Source: Syntrophomonadaceae bacterium | GTDB lineage: Bacteria; Bacillota; Dethiobacteria; DTU022; UBA8154 | NCBI GenBank assembly: GCA_007122565.1 | Contig: SKTJ01000076.1 | Span: forward strand, 1 to 19,879 | Direction of reading: 5' to 3' | Length of the DNA: 19,879 bases | Shown here: positions 1 through 7,071 of the stretch, one piece after another | How the letters are laid out: each line of letters opens with the position of its first letter | How positions within the stretch are numbered: position 1 is the first letter of the stretch | Notes under the pieces: generated by a model | Databases searched by the model: none | Told to the model about the DNA's origin: nothing | The model's input: the letters and a program-made list of their open reading frames with translations, nothing else | Program-made: the position numbers and the translations under genes

Positions 1-20
1 ACAGGTTCGTCCGCCCCTAC
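1..20. repeat. Edge copy of a short dispersed repeat
   Basis: The first 20 bases match 13668-13687 at 18 of 20 positions, both read on the plus strand and both ending in CCGCCCCTAC. The copy is cut by the window edge, so its full length is unknown. It lies outside any gene, beyond the rpsI terminator. From memory, short GC-rich elements of the GTAGGGGCGGA type are common in clostridial genomes. That is not tested here. Confidence 0.5.
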
Positions 21-133
21 CGGGATAGACCTGCTTTTCCAACGTTCCAACACCTAACAGGGAATATACTTTTTTGGCAATAGACTCCTGACTTCTCAAA
101 TACATTATATCTTTTTCCAGTATACCTGCTCCA
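21..133. other. Intergenic stretch with no gene seen
   Basis: This AT-rich stretch lies downstream of the rpsI terminator. No open frame with a credible start and SD was found on either strand. A TATAAT-like hexamer on the minus strand (104-109) has no good -35 partner at 16-18 bases, so I do not call a promoter. Confidence 0.4.
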
Positions 134-168
134 AATAAAAAATGCCCGCAGGCAGCGGGCGTTTTTTT
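134..168 (-). terminator. Bidirectional intrinsic terminator after rpsI
   Basis: A GC-only stem, GCCCGC (144-149) with GCGGGC (155-160), encloses a five-base loop. An A-rich run (134-142) lies on the left and seven T (162-168) on the right. Read on the minus strand this is a hairpin followed by a U-rich tract about 20 bases past the rpsI stop, so it ends the rplM-rpsI transcript. The right-hand T run means it could also stop transcription arriving on the plus strand. Confidence 0.88.
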
Positions 169-189
169 ATAAACATATTGTTTTCCAGA

Positions 190-582
190 CTAGCGCTTGG
201 AAAACTGTGGCGCACGGCGTGCTTTTTTAAGACCGTATTTTTTCCGCTCTTTCATGCGTGGATCCCTTGTCAGGAACCCTTCCCGCTTTAATAAAGGACG
301 GTAATCTGCTCCCGCCTCCAGGAGGGCCCGGGCGATCCCATGCCGTATTGCACCAACCTGCCCGCTGGTACCTCCACCCTCTACCTTGGCGACGACGTTA
401 AATTTGTTAGCCGTTCCCGTGACTTCCAGGGGGCGGCGCACCTGTTTTTTTAAGCTATCAAGGCCGAAGTAATCCTCCAGATCCTTTTTATTGACCGTTA
501 CCTTGCCTTCTCCAGGCAAAAGACGCACCCTGGCGATGGCTTTCTTGCGACGACCAGTCCCGTAGTATTGCAATTGTGCCAA
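190..582 (-). CDS. rpsI: 30S ribosomal protein S9
   Basis: S9 is a small-subunit protein whose basic C-terminal tail reaches toward the P-site tRNA. The product is 130 residues, the usual bacterial length. It opens with the family segment YYGTGRRKKAIARV and ends in the conserved KKARRAPQFSKR tail with its terminal Lys-Arg. The start is TTG at 582, chosen because GGAGGG lies seven bases upstream and the protein then begins MAQLQYYGTGRRK as in relatives. It follows rplM after 29 bases, the standard L13-S9 pair, and is the last gene before the terminator at 134-168. Confidence 0.97.
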   Translation of the reverse strand: MAQLQYYGTGRRKKAIARVRLLPGEGKVTVNKKDLEDYFGLDSLKKQVRRPLEVTGTANKFNVVAKVEGGGTSGQVGAIRHGIARALLEAGADYRPLLKREGFLTRDPRMKERKKYGLKKARRAPQFSKR

Positions 583-611
583 TCTTAACCCTCCCTTCTG
601 CTGCGGTATTT

Positions 612-1064
612 TTACTTCGCCACTCTTTTGGGATTGTATACCCAGGGAGCCGGCTGCTGAGCTTCATGGGGATGACGATCACCGGGATAAATTTTCAACT
701 TTTTAAACATAGCCCGTCCGAGGCGATTACCGGGAAGCATTCTTTTTACCGCCAGGAATACGGCCTTTTGGGGGTTATCAGCCATCAGCTTATCATAGCG
801 AATTTTTTTCAATCCGCCGGGGTAGCCGGAATGCCGGTAAGAATACTTCTGTTCCAATTTGCGTCCGGTAAGCAACACCCTGGCAGCATTAATAACGATC
901 ACATTATCCCCCGTATCCAAGTGGGGAGTGTAAATGGGCTTATGCTTTCCCTTTAAAAGCCTTGCAACTTCACTGGCCACCCTCCCCAGGGGCAGGCCCG
1001 CAGCATCAATTATATACCACTTTCGCTCCAGATCTTTTTCTCTGGCCATCCATGTTTTCTGCAT
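612..1064 (-). CDS. rplM: 50S ribosomal protein L13
   Basis: L13 is an early-assembling large-subunit protein that binds 23S rRNA. The product is 150 residues, slightly longer than the roughly 145 usual in Firmicutes. Recognisable blocks are the N-terminal ERKWYIIDAAGLPLGRVAS, the central GDNVIVINA and YSYRHSGYPGG, and LAVKRMLPGNRLGR before a short basic C-terminus. The start is ATG at 1064 with AAGGAA just upstream. It is the first gene after a good sigma-A-type promoter (1161-1189) and a roughly 90-base leader, and forms a two-gene unit with rpsI. Confidence 0.97.
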   Translation of the reverse strand: MQKTWMAREKDLERKWYIIDAAGLPLGRVASEVARLLKGKHKPIYTPHLDTGDNVIVINAARVLLTGRKLEQKYSYRHSGYPGGLKKIRYDKLMADNPQKAVFLAVKRMLPGNRLGRAMFKKLKIYPGDRHPHEAQQPAPWVYNPKRVAK

Positions 1065-1154
1065 AGTTCCTTATCCATCTTCACAACCGGCACTTGTAAT
1101 AAATCATACCGGTGGCAAAACAGGACAGAACCTCCTTTCCGGTAAAAACTCACG
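1065..1154 (-). promoter_or_regulatory. Candidate structured leader of rplM
   Basis: About 90 untranslated bases separate the predicted start of transcription from the rplM ATG. In the RNA, UACCGG (1144-1139) can pair with CCGGUA (1112-1107). A later CCGGU (1090-1086) competes for the middle copy, so two exclusive folds are possible. An L13 autoregulatory leader is known in Firmicutes (Rfam family L13_leader), and position and size fit. I have not shown a covariance-model match. A strong AAAGGAGG sits inside the leader but serves no long frame. Confidence 0.45.
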
Positions 1155-1160
1155 GTTTAA

Positions 1161-1189
1161 ATTGTATTATAATAAAGCTGTGCCGTCAA
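1161..1189 (-). promoter_or_regulatory. Sigma-A-type promoter for rplM-rpsI
   Basis: On the minus strand TTGACG (1189-1184) is a -35 with five of six consensus bases. After exactly 17 bases comes TACAAT (1166-1161), a -10 also with five of six. It begins three bases past the truA stop codon, in the first sizeable spacer after the ecf-truA run. Transcription should start near 1154. Confidence 0.8.
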
Positions 1190-1191
1190 GA

Positions 1192-1926
1192 TTAATAGAT
1201 AACTTTCTCCAGGCACAGACCCCTGGCCGGAGCTGTGGCCCCCGCCTGCTTACGGTTCCCTGCCAGCAGAATGGGGGTTATATCCTGATCACTCAGACGG
1301 CCCAACCCCACTTCCACCAATGTCCCGGTAATATTACGCACCATCTTGTAAAGAAAACCATCCCCATTAAAACCAAAACTGATAAACTGCCCTTCCACTG
1401 TTAACTTAAGACTGAATAAGGTCCGCACCGTGGTCCTAACCCTGCTGCCCGCTGCCTGGAAAGCCCTGAAGTCATGCTTACCCTCAAGGTAAGTGGCCGC
1501 CTTTTGCATGGCCTGCAGGTCCAGCGGACGGGATATATGCCAGGCATAACGCCGGCAAAGCACATCGGGAAAAGGGCCTCTGTCAATAGTGTAAGAGTAG
1601 ATTTTGGCCCGGGCATCACGCCTGGCGCTGAAACTCTCTTCAACCTGCTTTGCCCCAATCACCAAAATATCTTTTGGCAGCAGGCCGTTTAAAGCAGCCG
1701 GTAGCTGTGCCTCAGGCACAAGTGAAGGGGCGCAGTAATTGACTACCTGTCCCCTGGCATGCACCCCTGCGTCAGTGCGGCCCGCTGCCTCCACTCTGAT
1801 GCAAGTGCCGTAAAGAGCTGCCAGAGCCTTTTCCAAAAAATGTTGGATAGTAAGAGCATTTTCCTGGATCTGAAAACCATGATAAGCTGTTCCATCATAA
1901 GCAACGGTCATTTTATAATGAGCCAC
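1192..1926 (-). CDS. truA: tRNA pseudouridine(38-40) synthase TruA
   Basis: TruA isomerises uridines 38, 39 and 40 in the anticodon arm of many tRNAs. The product is 244 residues, the normal length. The catalytic aspartate is D52 in the motif GRTDAGVHA. Other family blocks are VAYDGTAYHGFQIQ near the N-terminus, FLYKMVRNITGTLVEVG around residue 190, and the closing TAPARGLCLEKVIY. The start is GTG at 1926 with CAGGAG about nine bases upstream. It lies three bases after ecfT, the same ecf-truA-rplM order as in many Firmicutes, and is probably the last gene of the long transcript before the rplM promoter. Confidence 0.97.
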   Translation of the reverse strand: MAHYKMTVAYDGTAYHGFQIQENALTIQHFLEKALAALYGTCIRVEAAGRTDAGVHARGQVVNYCAPSLVPEAQLPAALNGLLPKDILVIGAKQVEESFSARRDARAKIYSYTIDRGPFPDVLCRRYAWHISRPLDLQAMQKAATYLEGKHDFRAFQAAGSRVRTTVRTLFSLKLTVEGQFISFGFNGDGFLYKMVRNITGTLVEVGLGRLSDQDITPILLAGNRKQAGATAPARGLCLEKVIY

Positions 1927-1929
1927 GTG

Positions 1930-2733
1930 TCAAACTCCTGTTAAAACGATTGCCGCAGCAATACCGCATGTTGTAAATACCCCAAGGTAATCAAGGCAAG
2001 TCACCTGTTGCTGGCGCATCTTTGTCCGGTTATCCCCACCCCGGTAGCAACGTGACTCCATGGCAACCGCCAGGTCATCGGCACGTCTGAAGGCACTGAC
2101 AAACAGGGGAACAAGCAGGGGAACAAGATTGCGTGCCCGGCGAAAGATATTGCCGCTTTCAAAATCAGCACCGCGGGCCATTTGTGCCTTGCGAATCTTG
2201 TCACTTTCCTCCATCAGGGTAGGAATAAACCGCAATGCAATGGTCATCATCATGGCAATCTCGTGCCCGGGTACTCTGAAAACACGTAAAGGCCGCAGTA
2301 AAAATTCAATTCCATCTGCAAAAGCAATAGGCGAAGTGGTCAGGGTTACAAGCAGGGTGGTAATCACTAAAAGTATTAGTCGTAGCGTCATAAAAGATCC
2401 CAGGAAAACTCCGTTTTCCTCAATTGTCAGCGGGCCAAAGCGCCAGAAAACCTGCCCCCCCTTGGTAAAAAGAAAATGAAGAATTAATGTGAAAAAAACA
2501 ATATATAATACCGGCTTTAAACCACGCATAAAATAGCGCCAGGGCAGGCGTGAACTTACAAAAGTAAGAACGAAGAAAAGACCGAAATAAAAAAACCCGC
2601 TAAACGTTTTTATGAGAAAAAGGGCGGCAATCAGGATAAGTAAGCCCATCAGTTTGGCCCGTGGATCGAGCCGGTGCAGAATGGAGTTGCCGGGCAGGTA
2701 ATGTCCCAGGGTAATACTGCGCATCCCACTCAT
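1930..2733 (-). CDS. ecfT: ECF transporter transmembrane subunit EcfT
   Basis: EcfT is the membrane scaffold of energy-coupling-factor importers. It links the two ATPases to exchangeable substrate-binding S components for vitamins or metals. The product is 267 residues. It has an N-terminal LDPRAKLMGLL block, several strongly hydrophobic segments (roughly residues 25-60, 70-90 and 105-135), and a cytoplasmic coupling region. In that region are the two Arg-Gly motifs: MARGADFESG and the diverged second copy AMESRCYRGGD. A last hydrophobic helix closes the protein. The ATG at 2733 overlaps the ecfA2 stop as ATGA, with GGAGG seven bases upstream. No S component lies in the window, so the substrate cannot be inferred. 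Confidence 0.95.
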   Translation of the reverse strand: MSGMRSITLGHYLPGNSILHRLDPRAKLMGLLILIAALFLIKTFSGFFYFGLFFVLTFVSSRLPWRYFMRGLKPVLYIVFFTLILHFLFTKGGQVFWRFGPLTIEENGVFLGSFMTLRLILLVITTLLVTLTTSPIAFADGIEFLLRPLRVFRVPGHEIAMMMTIALRFIPTLMEESDKIRKAQMARGADFESGNIFRRARNLVPLLVPLFVSAFRRADDLAVAMESRCYRGGDNRTKMRQQQVTCLDYLGVFTTCGIAAAIVLTGV

Positions 2734-3590
2734 GTCCGCTCCTCCCTGCTGAGCTTTAAAATTTCTCCAGCCACATCCCCTACGGTAAAGAGATCGGTGC
2801 GCACTTCTTTGCCACGCTGGCGAAGCTGCTGCAGCAGTTCGCTGAAGGCAGGAATCTCCAAACCTGTTTCCTTGATCAGGGAAACAGATTTAAACACTTC
2901 AGCCGGCTGACCCTGCAGGACCAGCTCTCCCCGGTTAAAAACAAATAGCCTTTCCGCTAAACGGGCTATTTCCTCCATATTATGGGTAACAAGTATAACC
3001 GTGAGCTTCTCCTCCCGGTGTAACCTGCTCACCTGTTCCATGAACTTACGCCTTCCCACCGGATCCATCCCCGCTGTGGGTTCATCCAGCACCACAACTT
3101 CCGGCCGCATGGCCATAATTCCAGCCATTGCAACCCTTCGTTTCTCTCCGCCGCTGAGATGAAAAGGAGAGCGATCCCGATAGGTGTCAAAATCCAACCC
3201 CATACTTGTAAGGCCAAAGCGCACCCGCTGTTCCATCTCCGATCCGCTCATACCAAGATTGCGCGGTCCGAAGGCTACATCATTAAAGACCGTTTCCTCG
3301 AAAAGCTGATGTTCCGGAAACTGAAATAAAAGGGCAATGCGTGACCGCAGCTTACGTAAATTTGTCTCCCCATGCCAGATGTTTTTACCCTCGACACACA
3401 TCTCACCGCCGGTTGGTTTCAAAAGGCCATTGAAATGTTGGACCAAGGTTGATTTGCCCGATCCAGTCTCACCAATAACGCCCACAAACTCACCGCGGGC
3501 GATGCCCAAGTTTATCTTTTTCAGAGCTTCAACCTGAAAAGGCGTTCCTGGCATATACGTATACGACAAGTCCCTGGCTTCAATCAGCAT
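2730..3590 (-). CDS. ecfA2: ECF transporter ATPase EcfA2 (CbiO type)
   Basis: This is one of the two ABC ATPases that power ECF uptake. The product is 286 residues. Walker A is GETGSGKST (40-48), the Q-loop is Q90 in LLFQFPEHQLF, the signature is LSGGE (145-149), Walker B is VVLDE (166-170) and the switch histidine is H203. The FPEHQLF block is typical of the second ECF ATPase. The ATG at 3590 lies inside the 3' end of ecfA1 (7-base overlap) with only a weak GGTGG before it, so translation probably depends on coupling. The product should pair with EcfA1 and dock on EcfT. Confidence 0.95.
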   Translation of the reverse strand: MLIEARDLSYTYMPGTPFQVEALKKINLGIARGEFVGVIGETGSGKSTLVQHFNGLLKPTGGEMCVEGKNIWHGETNLRKLRSRIALLFQFPEHQLFEETVFNDVAFGPRNLGMSGSEMEQRVRFGLTSMGLDFDTYRDRSPFHLSGGEKRRVAMAGIMAMRPEVVVLDEPTAGMDPVGRRKFMEQVSRLHREEKLTVILVTHNMEEIARLAERLFVFNRGELVLQGQPAEVFKSVSLIKETGLEIPAFSELLQQLRQRGKEVRTDLFTVGDVAGEILKLSREERT

Positions 3591-4417
3591 AAATAATCCA
3601 CCAACTGATCAACATCCAGGGTGTTAGGTGGAACAGGCAGGCCTCCCTCCCGTAAGGCACGGGCCAAAGCGGGAATGGCAGGCATATCCATCCCCAGGGA
3701 TTCCAGATCAAGCTCTCCACTGAATATCTCCGCAGGAGTGCCACTACAGGCAATCTTACCCCGATCCATCACAATGATACGATCCGCTTCCAAGGTCTCT
3801 TCCATAAAATGGGTAATATGGACGACCGTTACCTTTTCCTGACGATTAAGCATGCTGATAGTGGCAAGCACTTCCCGTCTGCCCCGCGGATCCAACATGG
3901 CTGTGGGCTCATCAAGCACCAGGCAACGGGGACGCATAGCAATGATCCCGGCAATAGCCACTCTCTGTTTTTGCCCCCCCGATAGCAGATGAGGAGCATG
4001 CTGGGCCAGCGTGGACATACCCACTAGCTCAAGCGCCTCTTTTACCCGCCGGCGAATGACCGGCGGATCGATTCCCATGTTTTCCAGGCCAAAAGCTACA
4101 TCTTCCTCTACAGTCGTCGCTACGATTTGGTTGTCAGGATTCTGGAAGACCAGGCCAACACGACGCCTTATCTCCCAGCGGTGTTTCTCTTCCCCTGTCA
4201 ACAACCCATCCACATAAACATCCCCTGCCGCCGGGAGCAAAAGAGCGTTTAGATGGCGTGCCAGCGTGGACTTTCCCGAACCGTTTGGTCCAATGAGGCA
4301 CACATACTCCCCCTCGGTTATCTGCAGTGAGACATTGTCCAGGGCACGGAGTGTCTTCTCACCACCAAGGGTGTATTCATAGCATAACTGTACTGTTTCA
4401 ATAATGGAGTTGCTCAC
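3584..4417 (-). CDS. ecfA1: ECF transporter ATPase EcfA1 (CbiO type)
   Basis: This is the first ATPase of the ECF module. The product is 277 residues with Walker A GPNGSGKST (43-51), Q92 in the FQNPDNQIV block characteristic of EcfA1, signature LSGGQ (145-149), Walker B LVLDE (166-170) and switch histidine H203. All catalytic positions are intact. The start is GTG at 4417. A longer reading was not favoured because the protein then already begins at the family position, SNSIIETVQLCYEY. The preceding SD is the imperfect GGTGGTGGG. It follows rplQ after 25 bases with no terminator visible, so it likely shares the ribosomal transcript. Confidence 0.95.
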   Translation of the reverse strand: MSNSIIETVQLCYEYTLGGEKTLRALDNVSLQITEGEYVCLIGPNGSGKSTLARHLNALLLPAAGDVYVDGLLTGEEKHRWEIRRRVGLVFQNPDNQIVATTVEEDVAFGLENMGIDPPVIRRRVKEALELVGMSTLAQHAPHLLSGGQKQRVAIAGIIAMRPRCLVLDEPTAMLDPRGRREVLATISMLNRQEKVTVVHITHFMEETLEADRIIVMDRGKIACSGTPAEIFSGELDLESLGMDMPAIPALARALREGGLPVPPNTLDVDQLVDYLC

Positions 4418-4442
4418 TTAATATCCCACCACCGCAGAGGGA

Positions 4443-4781
4443 TCAGACCAACTCCAGGAAGACCATGGGCGCACTGTCCCCCCGGCGGGGGCCCTTTTTG
4501 ATAATACGGGTATAACCGCCTGCCCGCCCCTCATAGCGCGGGGCAATTTTTTCGAATAACTTGGTAACAGCATCTTCATCCAGCATATAGGCCAAAGCCT
4601 GCCTGCGCGCATGCAGATCACCTTTCTTCGCCAGGGTCACCATCTTATCCGCGATACGGTTTACTTCTTTGGCCCTTGTTTCCGTCGTTTCGATACGTTC
4701 CGCAATCATTAAAGAGGTGACCATATTGCGTAGCAGGGCCCGGCGTGGGCCTGTTTTTCGGTTAAATTTACGATGGCTCAT
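4443..4781 (-). CDS. rplQ: 50S ribosomal protein L17
   Basis: L17 lies near the peptide exit tunnel on the large subunit. The product from ATG 4781 is 112 residues and begins MSHRKFNRKTGPRRALLRNM, the family N-terminus. An upstream in-frame GTG at 4817 would add 12 unrelated residues and is rejected. The C-terminus (GGYTRIIKKGPRRGDSAPMV) is complete. The SD is poor: GGAG is about 15 bases away and only a short AGG touches the start. This is striking because most neighbours have near-perfect SDs, and a strong hairpin lies 25 bases upstream (4806-4842). It closes the alpha group after rpoA. Confidence 0.96.
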   Translation of the reverse strand: MSHRKFNRKTGPRRALLRNMVTSLMIAERIETTETRAKEVNRIADKMVTLAKKGDLHARRQALAYMLDEDAVTKLFEKIAPRYEGRAGGYTRIIKKGPRRGDSAPMVFLELV

Positions 4782-4805
4782 CCTATACCGGTTTATCTCC
4801 GTCCA

Positions 4806-4861
4806 GGCAGAAAGCACTCACCGGGTAGTTCTGCTTTCCGCCGGTTCACAGAAAAAACCGG
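4806..4861 (-). promoter_or_regulatory. Hairpin pair in the rpoA-rplQ spacer
   Basis: The 113-base spacer between rpoA and rplQ carries two adjoining inverted repeats. The larger is an 11-bp stem (4806-4816 with 4832-4842, one G-U pair in RNA) with a 15-base loop. The smaller is CCGGTT (4841-4846) with AACCGG (4856-4861). They share two bases, so they compete at the junction. There is no U tract after the stem, so a simple terminator is unlikely. A strong SD-like GGAGGAGGTG just upstream (about 4872-4883) serves no recognisable gene. Confidence 0.6.
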
Positions 4862-4894
4862 TTCTTCACCTCCTCCCAGGGGAATATATCTTTT

Positions 4895-5842
4895 TCAATC
4901 CGTTTCTTCCCGGAGTTGCACGTTTAATTCTATGAGCTTGTGCTGCACTTCTTCCAGCGATTTTTTACCGAGGTTGCGTACTTTCATCATTTCATCTTCC
5001 GAACGGCGAATCAGCTCTTCCACTGTATTTATACCAGCCCGTTTCAAACAATTATAGGAGCGCACAGAAAGATCCAATTCCTCGATCGTCATGTCCAGCA
5101 CTTTGTTTTTGTTATCCTCGTTCTCCTCACTGGGAACCTCCACCTCTTCCACCTTTTCTGTAAGGTTAACGAAGAGGTTAAGGTGCCTGTTCATAATCTT
5201 GGCGCCGGAGCTAATGGCTTCATCGGGTTTTACCCCACCATCTGTCCAGATTTCCAGTGTTAGTTTATCGTAGTCAGTTACCTGACCAACCCGCGTGTCC
5301 TGCACCATAAAGTTTACCTTTTTTATGGAGGTAAAGATGGAGTCCACCGGTATGACGCCAATCGGCTGATTAGGCGTTTTATTACGCTCTGCCGGAGTAT
5401 AGCCTCTCCCCACTTTAGCTGTAATTTCCATGTAAAGCTTTCCTTCTTCCTCCAGCGTGGCAATCAGCAAATCGGGGTTGAGGACTTCCACATCAGCCGG
5501 TACCTTAATATCACCAGCCCTTACTTCTCCTTCGCCCTGAGCATCGACGATTAGAACCTGCGGTTCCTGCGAATGAATCTTCATGCGCAGCTTTTTCAAG
5601 TTCAAAATGATTTCCGGAGTGTCTTCGAGTACATTCGGAATTGAAGAGAATTCGTGAAGCACATCTTCGATCTTAACACTAACCACCGCAGCACCGGGCA
5701 AAGAAGAAAGGAGGATGCGGCGCAGGGCATTACCCAACGTCGTCCCATAACCCCGTTCCAGGGGTTCAACTACAAAACAGCCATAACTGTCTTCCCCATC
5801 TTTGTCAATCCGTTCAATTTTCGGTTTTTCAATCTCAATCAC
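4895..5842 (-). CDS. rpoA: DNA-directed RNA polymerase subunit alpha
   Basis: The alpha dimer nucleates RNA polymerase assembly, and its C-terminal domain contacts UP elements and activators. The product is 315 residues, as in Firmicutes. The N-terminal domain shows FVVEPLERGYGTTLGNALRR and LSSLPGAAVVSVKI. The insert region has TPAERNKTPNQPIGVIPVDSIF. An acidic linker near residues 230-245 leads to the C-terminal domain (about 248-315) with SVRSYNCLKRAGINTVEEL. The start is GTG at 5842 with GGAGGGAG about ten bases upstream, giving the usual MIEIEKPKIE opening. It follows rpsD after 34 bases. Confidence 0.98.
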   Translation of the reverse strand: MIEIEKPKIERIDKDGEDSYGCFVVEPLERGYGTTLGNALRRILLSSLPGAAVVSVKIEDVLHEFSSIPNVLEDTPEIILNLKKLRMKIHSQEPQVLIVDAQGEGEVRAGDIKVPADVEVLNPDLLIATLEEEGKLYMEITAKVGRGYTPAERNKTPNQPIGVIPVDSIFTSIKKVNFMVQDTRVGQVTDYDKLTLEIWTDGGVKPDEAISSGAKIMNRHLNLFVNLTEKVEEVEVPSEENEDNKNKVLDMTIEELDLSVRSYNCLKRAGINTVEELIRRSEDEMMKVRNLGKKSLEEVQHKLIELNVQLREETD

Positions 5843-5876
5843 GCAATATCTCCCTCCTGCCTTGTTAACGCAGAGT

Positions 5877-6503
5877 TTAACGTGAATACAACTCGACTAT
5901 CAGGTGTTCGGTAATGGGTACATCCAGCTCTTCCCTTGTAGGGAAACGGACAATTCTGCCTTTCATTTGTTCCCGATCCACTTCCAGCCAGGGAAGATTT
6001 TCATGGGTTGTTCCCCAGGCTGCCATCTCTTTAAAAACAGGTTTGCCCTTCCTTATTTCCCTTACGGCAATCTCGTCACCGGGCCGCGTTAAATAAGAGG
6101 GTATATCCACTTTCCTGCCGTTAACCATAAAATGTCCATGACGCACAAGCTGACGCGCTTCTGCACGGGAACGGCTGAAACCCATACGGTAGATCATATT
6201 ATCCAGCCTGCTTTCCAGGATCTGCAAAAGCAATTCGCCGGTCACCCCTCTGCGCCTGTCTGCTTCTTTAAAATACCGCACGAACTGTCTCTCCAGCACC
6301 CCATAGACACGGCGTGCTTTCTGTTTCTCGCGCAACTGAATGCCGTATTCGGATACCTTCTGCCTTTTCTGACCGTGCATGCCGGGGGGATAAGCCTTCC
6401 GTGAAACACCACATTTTTCGCTGTAACAGCGATCCCCCTTGAGATATAACTTGATACCCTCACGGCGGCACAGCCTGCAGCTTGCTTCGTTATACCTTGC
6501 CAT
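5877..6503 (-). CDS. rpsD: 30S ribosomal protein S4, zinc-binding form
   Basis: S4 starts assembly of the 30S body by binding 16S rRNA. In E. coli it also represses the alpha operon. The product is 208 residues. Cysteines C9, C12, C26 and C31 form the zinc site of the cysteine-bearing form. The S4 RNA-binding domain follows from about residue 97 (LESRLDNMIYRMGF, RQLVRHGHFMVNGRKVDIPSY). The start is ATG at 6503. The GGAGG is 13 bases upstream, which is long, and an overlapping out-of-frame ATG lies closer. In B. subtilis rpsD is elsewhere. Here it sits between rpsK and rpoA. Confidence 0.97.
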   Translation of the reverse strand: MARYNEASCRLCRREGIKLYLKGDRCYSEKCGVSRKAYPPGMHGQKRQKVSEYGIQLREKQKARRVYGVLERQFVRYFKEADRRRGVTGELLLQILESRLDNMIYRMGFSRSRAEARQLVRHGHFMVNGRKVDIPSYLTRPGDEIAVREIRKGKPVFKEMAAWGTTHENLPWLEVDREQMKGRIVRFPTREELDVPITEHLIVELYSR

Positions 6504-6537
6504 CTGCAGTCATACACCTCCTGTTAATCTGCTACTG

Positions 6538-6933
6538 TTAAACACGGCGACGCTTTGGTGGACGACAGCCGTTATGCGGAATAGGCGTAACATCTTTTAT
6601 TAAGTTAACTTCCAGTCCGGCCGCCTGCAGCGAACGGATCGCCGCCTCACGCCCGGAACCGGGTCCCTTTACAAAAACCTCTACCTGTCTCATTCCATGA
6701 TCCATGGCCGCCCGGGCTGCTGACTCTGCAGCAAGTTGAGCAGCAAATGGGGTGGATTTACGGGATCCCTTGAATCCCACAGTTCCTGCACTGGACCAGG
6801 AAATATTATTTCCCTGCAAATCAGTAATTGTAATTACAGTATTATTAAAACTGGATTTGATATGGGCGATTCCATGCTCAACATTTTTACGCTCGCGGCG
6901 CCGTGGCCGAGCACCTGCTTTTCTTCTGGCCAA
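6538..6933 (-). CDS. rpsK: 30S ribosomal protein S11
   Basis: S11 forms part of the 30S platform beside the E-site mRNA. The product is 131 residues, the normal length. Family blocks are GIAHIKSSFNNTVITITD, the GSRKSTPFAAQLAAE segment, and the C-terminal VTPIPHNGCRPPKRRRV. The start is TTG at 6933, supported by AAAGGGGGG upstream and by the expected MARRKAGARPRRRE opening. It is separated from rpsM by 138 bases that hold an unusual three-hairpin array (6968-7068). Its own SD lies downstream of that array, so the gene should still be translated. Confidence 0.97.
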   Translation of the reverse strand: MARRKAGARPRRRERKNVEHGIAHIKSSFNNTVITITDLQGNNISWSSAGTVGFKGSRKSTPFAAQLAAESAARAAMDHGMRQVEVFVKGPGSGREAAIRSLQAAGLEVNLIKDVTPIPHNGCRPPKRRRV

Positions 6934-6967
6934 GCTCTCTTCCCCCCTTTATCCTACTTTTCATTTT

Positions 6968-7068
6968 GGGTTTAAGCCCCCCACCTCTAATCATACGTAG
7001 GTGGGACTTCTCAATCAGGTGGAGTAGACTCTTCACCTGATTCCCCCATGTTTCAGCTTTGCTGAAAC
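6968..7068 (-). mobile_element. Three-hairpin insertion, possible IS200/IS605-type remnant
   Basis: This spacer holds three perfect inverted repeats in a row: 7050-7057 with 7061-7068 (8 bp, 3-base loop), 7013-7021 with 7034-7042 (9 bp, 12-base loop) and 6980-6986 with 6999-7005 (7 bp, 12-base loop). A near-palindrome at 6968-6979 (GGGTTTAAGCCC) follows. The array begins three bases past the rpsM stop. The stem around 6980-7005 is flanked by AAG and CTT (minus strand) that extend the pairing. Such hairpin ends recall non-coding elements mobilised by Y1-type (IS200/IS605) transposases. No transposase is present, and a regulatory leader is an alternative. Confidence 0.4.
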
Positions 7069-7071
7069 GAG

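Noticed and set aside
934..1404. A 156-codon plus-strand frame spanning the rplM promoter region
   Set aside because: It overlaps rplM, a good promoter and truA on the other strand, and the translation is low in recognisable motifs.
4806..4842. Reading the rplQ-upstream hairpin as an intrinsic terminator
   Set aside because: There is no U-rich tract on the 3' side of the stem on the minus strand, and rplQ would then lack any visible promoter.
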